The notes under the pieces: generated by a model
The model's database searches: none
Told to the model about the DNA's origin: nothing
What the model saw: the letters and a program-made list of their open reading frames with translations, nothing else
Shown here: one piece after another, positions 34,401 through 43,918 of the stretch
Layout: every line of letters begins with the position of its first letter
How positions within the stretch are numbered: the first letter of the stretch is position 1
Made by a program: the position numbers and the translations under genes
Source: Trebouxia sp. TZW2008
Taxonomy: Eukaryota > Chlorophyta > Trebouxiophyceae > Trebouxiales > Trebouxiaceae
Direction of reading: 5' to 3'
NCBI GenBank assembly: GCA_002118135.1
Contig: BDIU01000243.1
Span: forward strand, 1,236-65,235
DNA length: 64,000 bases

Positions 34401-34627
34401 TTGGCTTTGTTCAAGACCTACAGCTTTTGATGCTGATGCTGCAGACTCATGAGCAAGCTGTGGACCCCAACCTTGTACGGCTTGCTGAGGCATATGAGAT
34501 TGCAGCAGCACAGATGCCACCTCTCAGTGCTGAAAACGAAGTTTTGGCAGATCAACATGCGTCAGAAGCTGTTGCAGCTAGCATAGACACGATTTGTGGG
34601 CCGCAAAAAGCGGCTGAGATGTTTTGA
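25406..34627 (+). CDS. DEAD-box ATP-dependent RNA helicase, 10 exons
   Basis: An RNA-unwinding ATPase of helicase superfamily 2. Exons: 25406-25839, 26151-26327, 26880-26979, 27398-27557, 30288-30454, 30903-31025, 31447-31512, 32666-32812, 33943-34182, 34445-34627. Phases agree (1797 nt, 598 aa). The first 100 residues are Lys/Arg-rich with repeated basic clusters, suggesting nuclear or nucleolar location. Motifs: Q motif (GLTGPTPVQER), I AEPGSGKT (160-167), Ia PTRELA, Ib ATPGR (272-276), II DEAD (299-302), III SAT (351-353), IV ILIFANR, V TDVAARG (475-481), VI HRVGRTGR (504-511). All catalytic residues are present. The acceptor of exon 4 (CAATGAG) is chosen by phase and is the weakest join. 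Exact orthologue is undecided; DBP3/RH5-like and other nucleolar DEAD proteins are candidates. Confidence 0.9.
26545..26600 (+). repeat. Decoy copy of helicase exon 3 start
   Basis: TGTGTATCTGCAGGGAGC and the following bases imitate the acceptor and start of the exon encoding ELAQQI. The copy starts at 26557, 323 bp before the intact exon at 26880. Similarity lasts about 25 bp into the exon, which would give a different reading. Confidence 0.7.
28080..28950 (+). repeat. Degenerate intronic repeat family A
   Basis: Inside the 2.7-kb helicase intron. At least four diverged units share CCTGGCACAGCTGGTGATG, CCTTCATCATTGTT and CAGCCTTGATGT boxes (near 28090, 28470, 28720 and 28850). A linked GAGGCTGTGCTAAG box recurs near 28161, 28544 and 28917. 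No coding function was seen. Confidence 0.7.
29120..30010 (+). repeat. Tandem repeat of about 252-270 bp in intron
   Basis: The TTGTTTGTTGATG-type anchor ends at 29220, 29490, about 29742 and 30000. The CATCACCCAACAAACAAGG box recurs near 29321, 29591 and 29845. This gives three full units and a partial fourth in the same helicase intron. Divergence between units is moderate. Both strands hold spurious short open frames. Confidence 0.85.
30791..30910 (+). repeat. 20-bp tandem array of 3' splice sites
   Basis: Six consecutive units of exactly 20 bp, consensus GCTGTGYCTCAGNNNCTCAT, run at 30791, 30811, 30831, 30851, 30871 and 30891. In the last unit the CAG at 30900-30902 is the acceptor of the helicase exon encoding the SAT motif, so the exon begins inside the array. 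Four of the five upstream units also contain CAG at the acceptor position; one reads CAA. Confidence 0.88.
32070..32600 (+). repeat. Four decoy copies of helicase exon 8 start
   Basis: Copies of the exon encoding EAAMGQRNAPKILIFANR start after GCAG at 32070, 32259, 32395 and 32531; the intact exon starts at 32666. The spacings are 189, 136, 136 and 135 bp. Each matches for about 60 bp (to ILILAN) and is followed by a conserved filler, TTGTTTTCTTGACATTTGGG, in the last three. The last three copies are nearly identical, so they are recent. All keep TGCAG acceptors. Confidence 0.9.
32888..32970 (+). repeat. Donor-side copy of helicase exon 8 end
   Basis: The end of exon 8, from VQQSIAEAGFKAELMHGD through the GTCAGTCACAG donor context, is repeated 147 bp downstream (32888 versus 32741) with few changes and an intact reading frame in the copied part. 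It lies 3' of the exon and lacks the exon start. Confidence 0.88.
33061..33436. repeat. Inverted GGAAA/TTTCC arrays with sequence gap
   Basis: (AAGGA)n runs from about 33065 to 33125 and again from 33265 to about 33325. A 139-base run of N (33126-33264) lies between. After a 50-base spacer, the complementary (TTTCC)n array spans about 33380-33434. The two arms form a long inverted repeat of purine/pyrimidine tracts within a helicase intron, which probably caused the assembly gap. The true length is unknown. Confidence 0.9.
33326..33380 (+). repeat. Dispersed CGTCAT element, copy 1
   Basis: Between the two pentanucleotide arms is CGTCATGACGGGAGCC continuing into CGGGAGCCTCTGTCTAAAGA. The same block occurs, inverted, at about 44639-44700 and, more diverged, near 60280-60345. 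In each case a GAAA-rich tract adjoins its 5' side. This suggests a small dispersed element with an A/G-rich tail or head. Confidence 0.6.
33798..33885 (+). repeat. Decoy copy of helicase exon 9 start
   Basis: Begins after CTGTAG at 33798 and matches the intact exon (33943) for about 85 bp, covering EALNSWKSGKAQ through TDVAAR. The spacing is 145 bp. It then diverges and loses the HRVGRTGR part. Confidence 0.85.
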
Positions 34628-35265
34628 ATTCCTGTTGTCTGTGTTTAAACAATGCTGTTACAGTTGTTATGATCTCATCAGATCATCAGCATGGCGTAGT
34701 CAGTGGTTGTAGGAGCTTATAGATCTGCGCTGCAGCACTGTGTGTCTAAGTGGAGTTCTCACTGTCTGATTTGAAATGTATGTGGCCGTCACAGGGCACA
34801 AACAACTGTATGTGCCAGCGGCATGTGCTACGTTAGCGTGTATCATAGACTGAAGTCAAAGCCATATGACACTGATCAATGCAGCCAAACATATCACATT
34901 GGATGGTGTGCCCAAAATCATACAAGCTATGAGTCAGGGTGTGCTGAGATTTGTTTTGCATGTGTGAAAAAGTACCTCAATGTCCAGAAGATATCAACGT
35001 CTACACGAATTTGACAGCGAAGTTATTTCAGTTGAACAAATCAGCCTCGGAACAGTGATCAAAGTGGTCTGCTCCGAAACCATTTCCCGCGCTGATCAGA
35101 AGAGTAACACCAAAAAGCGTTGTCACGTTATGAGCAGCAGCCCACTGCAAGACAGGACCCCATCAAAAGCAAAGGCTCTGTGTGACAATCAGTGAGATCT
35201 TTTGTGCAAAAATTACGGCAAAGTCCGCAGCAGCTCAAGCTCGCGTCATCTGTGTACCAGCTGAG
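34628..35265. other. Intergenic after helicase
   Basis: Holds the helicase 3' UTR and the 5' region of the F-box-like copy. The last 200 bases (from about 35060) resemble, in inverted orientation, the region upstream of the second F-box-like copy (about 38728-38950), so the duplication included the presumed promoter. Confidence 0.45.
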
Positions 35266-36309
35266 ATGTCCATGACGCAGATCGTTTCATCTGGGCTGTT
35301 AGACATGATTCTTGGTCACCTAGAAGATGCTTGTCATATCATTAATGCGTCGGCGGTGAGGAGGGCTAAACTTGCAGCTGCAAGCAGGGTAAAACCGGTC
35401 AAACTGGAGATGCCTGGCAGCAGCGAACCTATGACGCCTCTTGCAGCTTATCAAACCGTGAGATGGTTGCAAAGTAGAAATGCTCTGGGTTGTTTTGAGC
35501 GGCTGCAAACATTGGAAGTCTACTTTTTACAGGACTACTTTGATGAAGACAGTTTTGCAGCAAAGGTCACGGACAAATTTTTGCAGTCTATCCTGACCTT
35601 GTCTAGCACATGGCCCCTGTGTACCTGCGACTTCACTGGGACTATTGACATGATGTCAATTGTGCAGTTGCTGCCTGCTGACACCTTGCAGCATCTGCAG
35701 TTGTGTCAAGACGATTCTGACATCGTCCCTGAAGTGATAGATATGTTGATGTTCTACAGACTGAAACACTTGAAGACTTTGTGTATTTGTACAAACTGCA
35801 CGTACAAGATGTGTCAGCCTCATTTGTTTTGCTTTTTACATGATACTGCTTTTCCAAACCTGGAAACACTTTAGGTGCAGCCATGGCATTTTGTGACAGA
35901 AACACATGGTGAAAGCAATTTATCAAACTGTGCTCCTGCTCTTCGACACATGGTGACTTGCAGCTACCCAGATGCCGCTCAAGCCATACTGTCAATGCCA
36001 AAGCTAAAGGTTGTACGTATTGAGCTTTTGGACAATGCCAATGCCAAGGGCCCAAATGTGCAAACAGTTTGCCTGAAGACCACAGAGCACAGCAGTCTGC
36101 AGATACTAACGCTGATAGGTCCTGCTCAGTCTGCCCTGGAGCCCAAAAATCGGGCCACACCAGATGTAGACATCAGGACATACAGAACAGGGAGAGGCGG
36201 GCATGCTCAATTTTCAGGTCGCGAGAGCTCATATGACATGCAGCTCTGTGATGCTATAAAATATTGGATTTGCATGGTTTCAAGACATGTACAGGACTGG
36301 AACTCCTAG
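35266..36309 (+). pseudogene. F-box-like gene, copy 1, with in-frame stop
   Basis: The frame starts at ATG 35266 with an F-box-like segment, IVSSGLLDMILGHLED then HIINASAVRRAKLAAAS, followed by leucine-rich lines. A TAG at 35872-35874 interrupts it after LETL. The same frame then continues with VQPWHFVTETHGES to 36309 and matches copy 2, which has a Gln codon (CAA) at the stop position. F-box proteins are substrate adaptors of SCF ubiquitin ligases. The intact part would encode 202 residues. A nonsense mutation is the simplest reading; a short functional product cannot be excluded. Confidence 0.6.
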
Positions 36310-37684
36310 CTTGAGGCAATGCAGATCAGGTCAGTCATGCTTGCAAGCAAACGCTGCAACAAATGTCTTGCCCATTGCCCTATGTACAATGTTAGTCAAG
36401 CGCTTGAGTTGTGCAGGATTGCAAAGAGCAATGTGCCAAGCCTTGGTTGTGGGGAGGGTGCAAACCTGCTAGCCAGCCTAATCAACCTGCAGGCTTCTTC
36501 ACAGATGTCAACCTGCAAGGTAGTTTTGGGAGGGTCGCCGCATGATGTTATGGCCAGCTAGGCTATAGGCTATGCACAACCTACCAAGAAAGAAAGGCCG
36601 CATCACACAACCAGAAGCAACGCTGTAGCATGTTGCTGTCAGCATGCTCATGTGCAGGTTTATTGTGTCATTGTGAATCAGACCAACTCCAATATCACAG
36701 TGTAGACCGCATGCAGAACAGGAATGATGCAGATGTGATTCCATGATTGACGGACTCAGCCTTGTCTGTCGAAAGCTTGCTTGCCAACAACAGAGGTAAT
36801 TGTGCACTGCCACGCTGTTCATGCTTAGTACAATGCACGCAACAAACCGAAGTCAGATCTGCTGCGCAAGATTTGCATCAGTTTCTTGACAGTTGACTGC
36901 TGCTTGTGATCTAGCACACCATAAGTAATTGAGATTGTCTGCACCAGATGACATATTTGCATGAGCAAGAATGCATGTTATGGCATCAGACATTCCACAT
37001 TTAACAGCGTTGGTCCAACACGTGGGTGCCTGTGAGTTCAGCCAGACACTCCAGCAAGGCACAGAAATAAAGAAGAAAGAGTTTGCATTACAATGCAGCC
37101 ATCAGAAATGACAGACATGCCTACACTGGAAATGTCTATTTCACGCAGCAAGTACGAGTATTTGCAAAGTTTGACTTTATGGACAAACAAAGCCCTCATA
37201 TCTGAAGCGTTCTAACACCCATGATTATCCTGGAAAAGCTGACCTGCTGTGCAACACAAGACAGCAAACCAACAAATCCTTTCCAGCATTTGAGTCGGTC
37301 TACACAATATCATTGGTCTGCTGGGCATTTCATACAACACATGTACAATGCCTGAGAACGTTGGAAAACAATCTTTCACATGTACCTTGACATTGTGAGA
37401 TGTGGCCTCCCTTTGTCTGTGAAATATTTGTATGACTTGTGCATTGCCTGTGATGCTAGCACAGTCCCCAAAACAATCTGCAGGCTGAGAGTTGCAAAGG
37501 AGGACAGCTTGACCAGGCCGGCTAGCAGGTTTGCATCTGCCCTTCCACCAAAATCAAGCGCATTGCTCAGGGCAATCCTGCATCATCAAGCTCTTGATTA
37601 CAATGTATACAGTGCAATTCATCATTGCGATGCTTGGCTTGCAAGCATGACTCACCTTGGTTGCCTCAAGTTATGGATCTCAGT
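36310..37684. other. Spacer between inverted F-box-like copies
   Basis: Contains no recognised gene. An open frame at 37380-37688 (+) ends in a weak leucine-rich line (HLGCLKLWIS) and might be another fragment of the same family, but this is too slight to call. Confidence 0.4.
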
Positions 37685-38728
37685 CTAGTTCACATCCGGA
37701 CCCATGCTAATCCATCCATCTAGAGGATCACAAAGCCGCATGTCGCAGGAGCTCTTGCGACCTGAAAACTGAGCATGCTCAGCGTTCCCCAATGTATATG
37801 TCCTAAGGTCCAAGGCTGGAGTGGCACGAGTGTTGAGCTCCAAGGCAGACTTTGCAGGACCAAATAATGTCAATATCTGCAGACTGCAATTCTCTGTGGT
37901 TCAGAGGAAAGCTGTTTGCATAGTTGGGCCATTGGCATTGCCGTTGCCTGGCAGAATTCATTCCAAAAACACAATGCGTGCAATCTTCAACTTGGGCAAT
38001 GATAGTATTGCTTGAGCAGTATCTGCATAGCTGCAAGTGAATATGTGTTGAAGAGCAGGAAAGCAATTTGATAAATCACTTTCACCATATGTTTCTGTCA
38101 CAAGATGCCATGGCTGAACTTGAATTGTTTCCAGCTGAGGAAACGCGACATCATGCAAAAAGCAACACAAGTGAGGCTGCTGAAACTTTGGCGGGTAGGG
38201 TGAACCCATACACAGAGTCTTCAAGCGTTTGAGTCTATAGAACATCAGCATGTCTATCACGTCTGGGATGCAGTCAGATACGTCTTGAAAAAGCCGCAAA
38301 TGCTGCAAGGTGTCAGCAGGCAGCAACTGTACAATTGCCAGCATGTCAATGGCTCCAGTGAAGTCGCAAGTACAGAGGGGCCATGCGCTTGACAAGGTCA
38401 GGATGGACTGCAAAAATTTGTCTGTGATCTGTGCTGCAAAGCTGTCTTCGTCAAAGCAATCATCTAGCAAGTATACTTCCAATATCTTCAGCTGCTCGAA
38501 ATAGCCATGAGCATGTCCATTTTGCAGCCATCTCATTGTTTGATATGCTGCAAGAGGCGTCAGGGATTTGCTGCTGCTAGGTAGAACGAGTCTGACTGGT
38601 TTCACCCTGCTTGCAGCTGCAAGCCAAGCCCTGCTCACAGCTGACGCATTGATTATATCTTTGGCATCTTCTAAATGACAGAAAATTGTGATCAACACTC
38701 CAGACGACACAACTTCGGCCACGGCCAT
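37685..38728 (-). pseudogene. F-box-like gene, copy 2, inverted
   Basis: A paralogue of copy 1 in opposite orientation. From ATG 38728 it reads VVSSGVLITIFCHLED, NASAVSRAWLAAAS (closer to an F-box consensus, with the Trp kept), then leucine-rich lines to a TGA at 37958 (256 residues). Homology with copy 1 continues in the same frame after this stop, through a second TGA near 37910, to 37685 (SALELNTRATPALDL and FSGRKSS). At the first TGA copy 1 has sense codons; at the second it has AAG (Lys). Either the longer ancestral protein is truncated in both copies or both are decaying. Confidence 0.6.
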
Positions 38729-39987
38729 CTCAGTTGGTACACGGTGCAAGCTTGGGCGGCTGTGTCTTCAGTACCTTCTGCACAAAGAATCCTGAATAGT
38801 TGCGGAGAGACTTTTGCTTGTCTCGCGGTACTGCCTCGCACTGGGGGGCTGCTCATGATGTGACAGCGCCCTCTGATATTGCTCTTATGCATATGCGCGG
38901 GAAGTGATTTCGGAGAAGTTTTGACTGTGATCACGGAGAAGCTTAATTCATGACAGAAACGGCGTCGCTATCAAAGTTGTGTACTTTGAGACATTGTCAT
39001 CTTGTGTTGCTAGACATGCAATACAAGTCTGAGCATATTTTCATTCACAGCTTGCGTGACTTTGAGCACAAGATCCGCAGCCTGGCTGGACCAGGTGTAC
39101 GCACATGTGTTAGTTTGCATAAAGCGCTGTCCTGCTTAGTCTTAGGGGAGGATTTGCACCAGCTGTTGCTGCTACTTGTCTTATAGCACATCAGCTGCAT
39201 CTGATGTTGATTCAAATGTGCACGTACCAGTGGCATGCCACTACAGTAGTGACTGATGCAATGCCTTCAAGGAAGGAGTGGAGCTGTGTGGCAAACAAGA
39301 TTGCATTTGCAAACCTTGCGCAAACACAGTAAACGCAATACATGTCAATGCACGAACTCAGCAAAATTATTGAGTAATGATCAGACAGAGCATGACAGGG
39401 TCTGAGATGCTCTGCTCTTCAACAGCATGGTGACTTTGACAAGCACTCAATTTCCTACGGGTTTGGCTAGTGTCTAGTAAGGCATTGCAAACTACAGCAG
39501 AAAATCTACGGCACAGCTTGGCCTCCCAGTGACCGTAACACCATGTCGCTACGTTGAAGCTGTCTAACATCATCCATCAATCACGTTGCAAAATGTGACT
39601 TCTCTGCAAGCAAAGCACCTGTATATGAAACATGCTGACACCCATATTTACCCTGAAAAAGCAAGCCTGCTGTGCTTCAAAAGATGGCAGTACAGATTGA
39701 CAAAATTTGCCGTCAGTACAATTGCTGAGCTGGCCTGATGCTGTTGCTGCAGATATGTTCCTGACAGTCAACCGTCCTCAGAACTAGCTACAACAACAGC
39801 ACTGACACACCTAGCTCTTCATTCGTTTCAATCTAGAGGTATGCTAAACAGGCTCATCATTTGGTGCCCAGCCCAACACACAGCAAGCAATGGTGCATTT
39901 CAAGAAACCTGATATGGATACTTGCAGTACAGCGAAAACATGCACTTCGTAGATCTAATAGCATGCACTGTGTACAGAAACAGAAGT
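38729..39987. other. Intergenic, no gene recognised
   Basis: The first 220 bases are the upstream region of F-box-like copy 2, similar to that of copy 1. The rest holds only short open frames on both strands without family features, plus the 3' flank of the bZIP gene. Confidence 0.4.
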
Positions 39988-42900
39988 TCAATAAAGTGTA
40001 AGCGAGGATGGCTTTGAGGAAACATGTTTTTGGGGAATGGGCACATACAAAGGCTGTCTAGGCGAATATGGACTGACACTATGAAAATAATCCACAGCAC
40101 GATTCCAGTCCTGATCAGTCACTCCAGCACCATTGGCAACAAGCTCTTCTTCGCTTTCGTACCCATACTTTGTTGCTATAAAATCAAACAGCATATCCTT
40201 GATTGGGACTTCTGGCTCACAGTGCAGCATGACATATGTTGCTTGTATGCTTGTCAGTACCTGCACGCACAACACCAAACTTTGCCAGCAGTGGTGGGGC
40301 AATGGCATATACGCTTTTACAAGCAACAAGGCTTGTATGCTTGCCAACACCTGCATGCACAACACTATCTCACGAACTGTGCCAGCATTGTTGGGGCAAT
40401 CACAAGTGAGCTTTTGCCTGCAGCAATGTTTTGTATGCTCGTCAACACCTGTATACACAACCCCACCTTGCAGTCTTTGCCAGCATTGGTGGGGCAATGG
40501 CATGTACGCTTTTACTTGCAACAAGGCTTGCATGCATGCCAGGACCTGCATGCACAACACCACCGCGCAACATTTGCCAGCCATGGAACAGCAATCTCAT
40601 GTAAGCTTTCTCTTGCAATAGGGCAGACTTTGGGCCAAAGCTGCCAGTGACAACCAGTTCCCTCAGACTAGCGTGCTGTATTGTGCATTTTGCATTGTGG
40701 GGCATGCAGAGATGGATCCCCACTATCAGCAAGCCTTACTCCAATTGCAAGCCACACTTGCCCAGACAAGCCAAAGCGTTCTGATCATAATGCATTGCTG
40801 TTCACAAGGCATAAGCTTTCAGGGCAATTATGACAGATCAAGAAACATCTGCAAAGCATCATTAAGTCTGGGCGCAAAATTGACTGAACTTACCCCTAAA
40901 AACAGCGACCATGCAAATCTATACTTGGTCCACATGGTGGCTGCTGCTTTCTGCTGCAGCTGTTGGGTCACTTGTGACATGCCCGCTAGACTGACCACAG
41001 AGTGCAATCTGGTCTGCTGCATCTGTGCGATCAGATCTGCTCGCTGCAAGCCTAGCTCATGGCGCCTGAGCAGGTACACCTTCCTCAGGAACATCAGATC
41101 TTCGACTTGAGGCTGTGACAACTCCAGCATGTCCTGCAGCATCACCAAGCAGTGTTGAGTGACTTGTGGCATGGCTGCAAGACCGAGCACAGAGGGCAGT
41201 CTGGTCTGATGCGTCTGTTCGATCACGTCGGCCCGCTGCAAGCCTAGCTCATGGCGGTTGAGCAGGTACACCTTCCTCAGGAACATCAGATCTTCCATTT
41301 GGGGCTGTAACAAGGGAAGTACATCCTGCAGCATCACCATATGATGTCACAGCAGGTTGTTCATCTCATAGAAGCTTGTGATTCTCCACCTCTTGCACTT
41401 GCAATGTGCAGATTCGCACTTGCATGCCCTGCTCAGATGTGCAAAGTGCAGACGGAGCAATGCCATGTCCAACGTTGATGCTGATCACACTCACACCTCA
41501 GACATGTGTATACATGCCATGCGCGCAACAGTGTAGAATGCAGTGCATGCTGCTTGATTGCAAAGCCAAATTTAATGCTGATGAACTTCAAGTTTGCAAT
41601 CAGATTTTGCTTTGCATCTGTGCATTATCTGCTGAGGCATAGATCTTTTGCAATCTGCATCCTTGGACGTTTCAGTCATCATCATGTTGTGAGCATGAGC
41701 GAGTCTACAGGGAAAACTTACGACAACAGCTTCTAGTTGCTGCTTGCCCAGGGTCTTGCGCAATGCACTGTCACCAGGGTTCTGTAGTGTGTCTTTCGGC
41801 AGAAATCTGCCACTGATTGCTCTGAACCGCATCGCTTCAGACACAAGCTCACTCAAAGCGGTTTCTGCCTTGAGATCAGCCTGTTGCTGTAGACTTCCTA
41901 GACACAGCTTCATCAGATGGACATAATCCTGCACAGTGACCGGAAATTTTTCACGTGCCGTTTGAGACAACTCTTGCCACTGATACCTCTGAACTGCATG
42001 GCGTCAGACACAAGCTCACTCACAGCGGTTTCTGCCTTCAGATTGGCCTGTTGCTGCAAGCTCCCTAGACACAGCTTCATCAGATGCACATAGTCCTGCA
42101 TAGTCACCAGGACTCTTTCATGTGTCGTTTGAGACAACTCTTGCCGCTGATTGCTCTGAATCGCATGGCTTTTGACACAAGCTCACTCAAGCGGTTTCTG
42201 CCTTGAGATCGGCCTGTTACTGCAAGCTTCCTAGAAACAGCTTCATCAGATGCACATCAGTCCTGCAGAGGCACCCAAGCATCAGCACACCCATGAGCAA
42301 AAGCCCTTTGTCTTGTAGGAGAAATCTGCCGGTGGTTCCTCTGAACCGTATGGCTTCAGACACTAAGTCAGCCAATGGATTTTCTGCCGTGAGGTCAGCC
42401 TGTTGCTGTAAGCTTCCTAGACAAAGATGCATCAGATGGACATAATCCTGCAGTCATACGGCAGTCGACACAGGTAGTATACCCCTGACTGATGCTCTAT
42501 GCAATCCTGCAGCTACATAGGGGCCATCTACCATTGCTTGTAGAGCTCCCTTGCATACACAAAACAACCTTGCATACACAGAACAAAGGAATAAATTTCC
42601 ATGCTGTGCTGCTGACTGATGAGGACGGACAGGCAAGCAATATGCTATCAAAAACGTTTCCAGCTGTCGTCTGAAGGGCAACTGCAGACGACATAACAAG
42701 CACATACTGCTGGTCAACACCAGTCAACATTGTACAGCTGTAAGCTGATGTCACCCCAGTGCAGTGAGCTGGACCAAAACAGGCATATATTCAGCTTTAC
42801 TGCTGCTTGCAACGCAGCCTCAAAGACTTACAAGACATGGCTCTTACAGCAACAAGCACAGTTGGTGATGTGTGTGATGCCCCAAATGTTGCCATGGATC

Positions 42901-43918
42901 AAGCCATGGAAACTGTGCTGCACAGTATACAGATGAGCTTGTGCTTACCGCCCATAGCGCTCTGAATTGCTGTGGTGACATGCCTTGTGCCTCTTTGCAA
43001 GTCAGCGTCTGCTCTTTGCCTGGGATTGATATGCGCAAAGGTTGGTCATCTACCGGCTCAAATGTAATGTTGGGTGTAGCAGGCGGTGCTTCCACCTGAT
43101 ATGCATCGCATGATCAAACCACGGACATGATCGCATCATCAGTGACATGATAAAAAAGCTAACAACAAGATTGCTGGCACAAATTTGAAGGGCATCATTG
43201 CTAGCCAATGCCAACAAGCATTGTTCACCGTTGCTTTTGCTTGAAGTTGCACATGGGCTTGTTCAAGCTGTGACTGCAGCTGCTGCTGCTGAATTTTCAT
43301 CTTGGACAGCTGCTTTGTGGCTTCAGCCAACTCTTTTGCTGTGATTTGTGCTCGCACCTGTTGAGACATCAAGCATATAGTCAGCATTACAGTAGGTTAT
43401 GCTCGCACCTCTTGAGACATCAAGCAAGTAGTTGACATTGCAGAATTTTGTGCTGTCACTCATTGAGGCGTCAAGCATATATCTGACATTGCAAATGTAG
43501 ATTGAAAAAATTACTCCATTTTCACAGCAGTACAGCAGTGCAAGCAGGCTTGTACACCACTTGCATAGCAGATGCCAACAAGCAATGAAAGCTGTTCCAC
43601 CTTCTGACGTTGGCAGAATTTCTTTTGTGCTGCCCTATTAGCTTGCTTCTTGACTTCTTCATGGTCTTTGTCTCCATTTGAGGATAGCAGCTGCGCACTT
43701 ACGTGGGTGCTGTCGGCAAGGCCGGCGGTTACGGGCGCGTCGTGAGCTGCATTTGCGTCGTGACTCGTCATGAAGCTGTGCACATGTGATTGCGACGCCG
43801 ATGGAGCAGATTGTCTATTGCTGTTGTGCCCCTCGGCCTGAAGCTCTAAGCTTAAGTCGAGAGCACCATGCTCAAGACCTGACAACGTCGAGCCTAAAGC
43901 GTCAAAAGACGGCTGCAT
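39988..43918 (-). CDS. bZIP transcription factor
   Basis: A nuclear DNA-binding protein that dimerises by a leucine zipper. Well-supported exons: 43918-43601, 43357-43229, 43095-42949, 41928-41722, then 41133 (or 41325) downwards, and a terminal exon from 40260 to the stop at 39988. The basic region is NRAAQKKFCQRQK (ending exon 1), with the N and R positions of the bZIP signature kept. The zipper follows in exon 2 (ITAKELAEATKQLSKMKIQ, LQSQLEQAHVQLQ). Exon 3 encodes a domain with RISIPGKEQTLTC. The exon at 41928 is helical and Leu/Gln-rich. The first 90 residues are Ser/His-rich and probably disordered. Joins after 41722 are uncertain: a GTCAGT donor in the 41133 exon would join the terminal exon in phase. 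Several exons have decoy copies. The first in-frame ATG is used; a stop lies upstream of it. Confidence 0.75.
40250..40640 (-). repeat. Decoy array of bZIP terminal exon, about 95 bp
   Basis: On the minus strand each unit contains GCATGCAGGT followed by a sequence like the start of the terminal exon (VLTSIQA in the exon, VLACMQA and VLASIQA in copies). The boxes lie near 40261, 40351, 40449 and 40546, spaced 90-98 bp, with a partial fifth unit. The copies are upstream of the exon that starts at 40260. The plus strand gives a spurious 200-codon open frame. Confidence 0.75.
40920..41325 (-). repeat. In-frame tandem duplication in bZIP gene
   Basis: Two copies of a segment encoding EDLMFLRKVYLL, RHELGLQRAD and TRL-SV start at 41325 and 41133, exactly 192 bp (64 codons) apart. 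The frame is open through both. It may be one exon with an internal repeat, two alternative exons, or an exon plus a decoy. Both starts have a CTGCAG acceptor. Confidence 0.8.
41930..42450 (-). repeat. Three decoy copies of a bZIP gene exon
   Basis: Copies of the exon encoding YVHLMKLCLGSLQQQADL start at 42447, 42262 and 42095; the complete exon starts at 41928. The spacings are 185, 167 and 167 bp. Each keeps a TGCAG acceptor and about 130 bp of the exon (through AMRFR) but not the DTLQNPGDS part with the donor. The 42262 copy has an in-frame stop (GTAACA for GCAACA) and a one-base deletion. Confidence 0.88.
43353..43490 (-). repeat. 51-bp array at the bZIP zipper-exon acceptor
   Basis: The acceptor and start of the zipper exon (GATGTCTCAACAG then GTGCGAGCA) are repeated twice upstream at steps of about 51 bp, near 43404 and 43455 on the plus strand. 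In the nearer copy the acceptor is CAAGAG; the further copy lacks AG at that place. 51 is a multiple of three. Confidence 0.72.

Noticed and set aside
35872..38728. Possible alternative genetic code (stop codons read as amino acids)
   Set aside because: All three stop codons interrupt the LRR/F-box-like loci (TAA at 3071, TAG at 35872, TGA at 37958). Conserved genes here end normally (TGA in BMS1, helicase and ATP synthase d) and show no in-frame stops in conserved exons. Pseudogene decay explains the data better.
40024..40650. 200-codon plus-strand open frame
   Set aside because: It is the antisense of the tandem array before the bZIP terminal exon. Its repeats come from that array and it has no family features.
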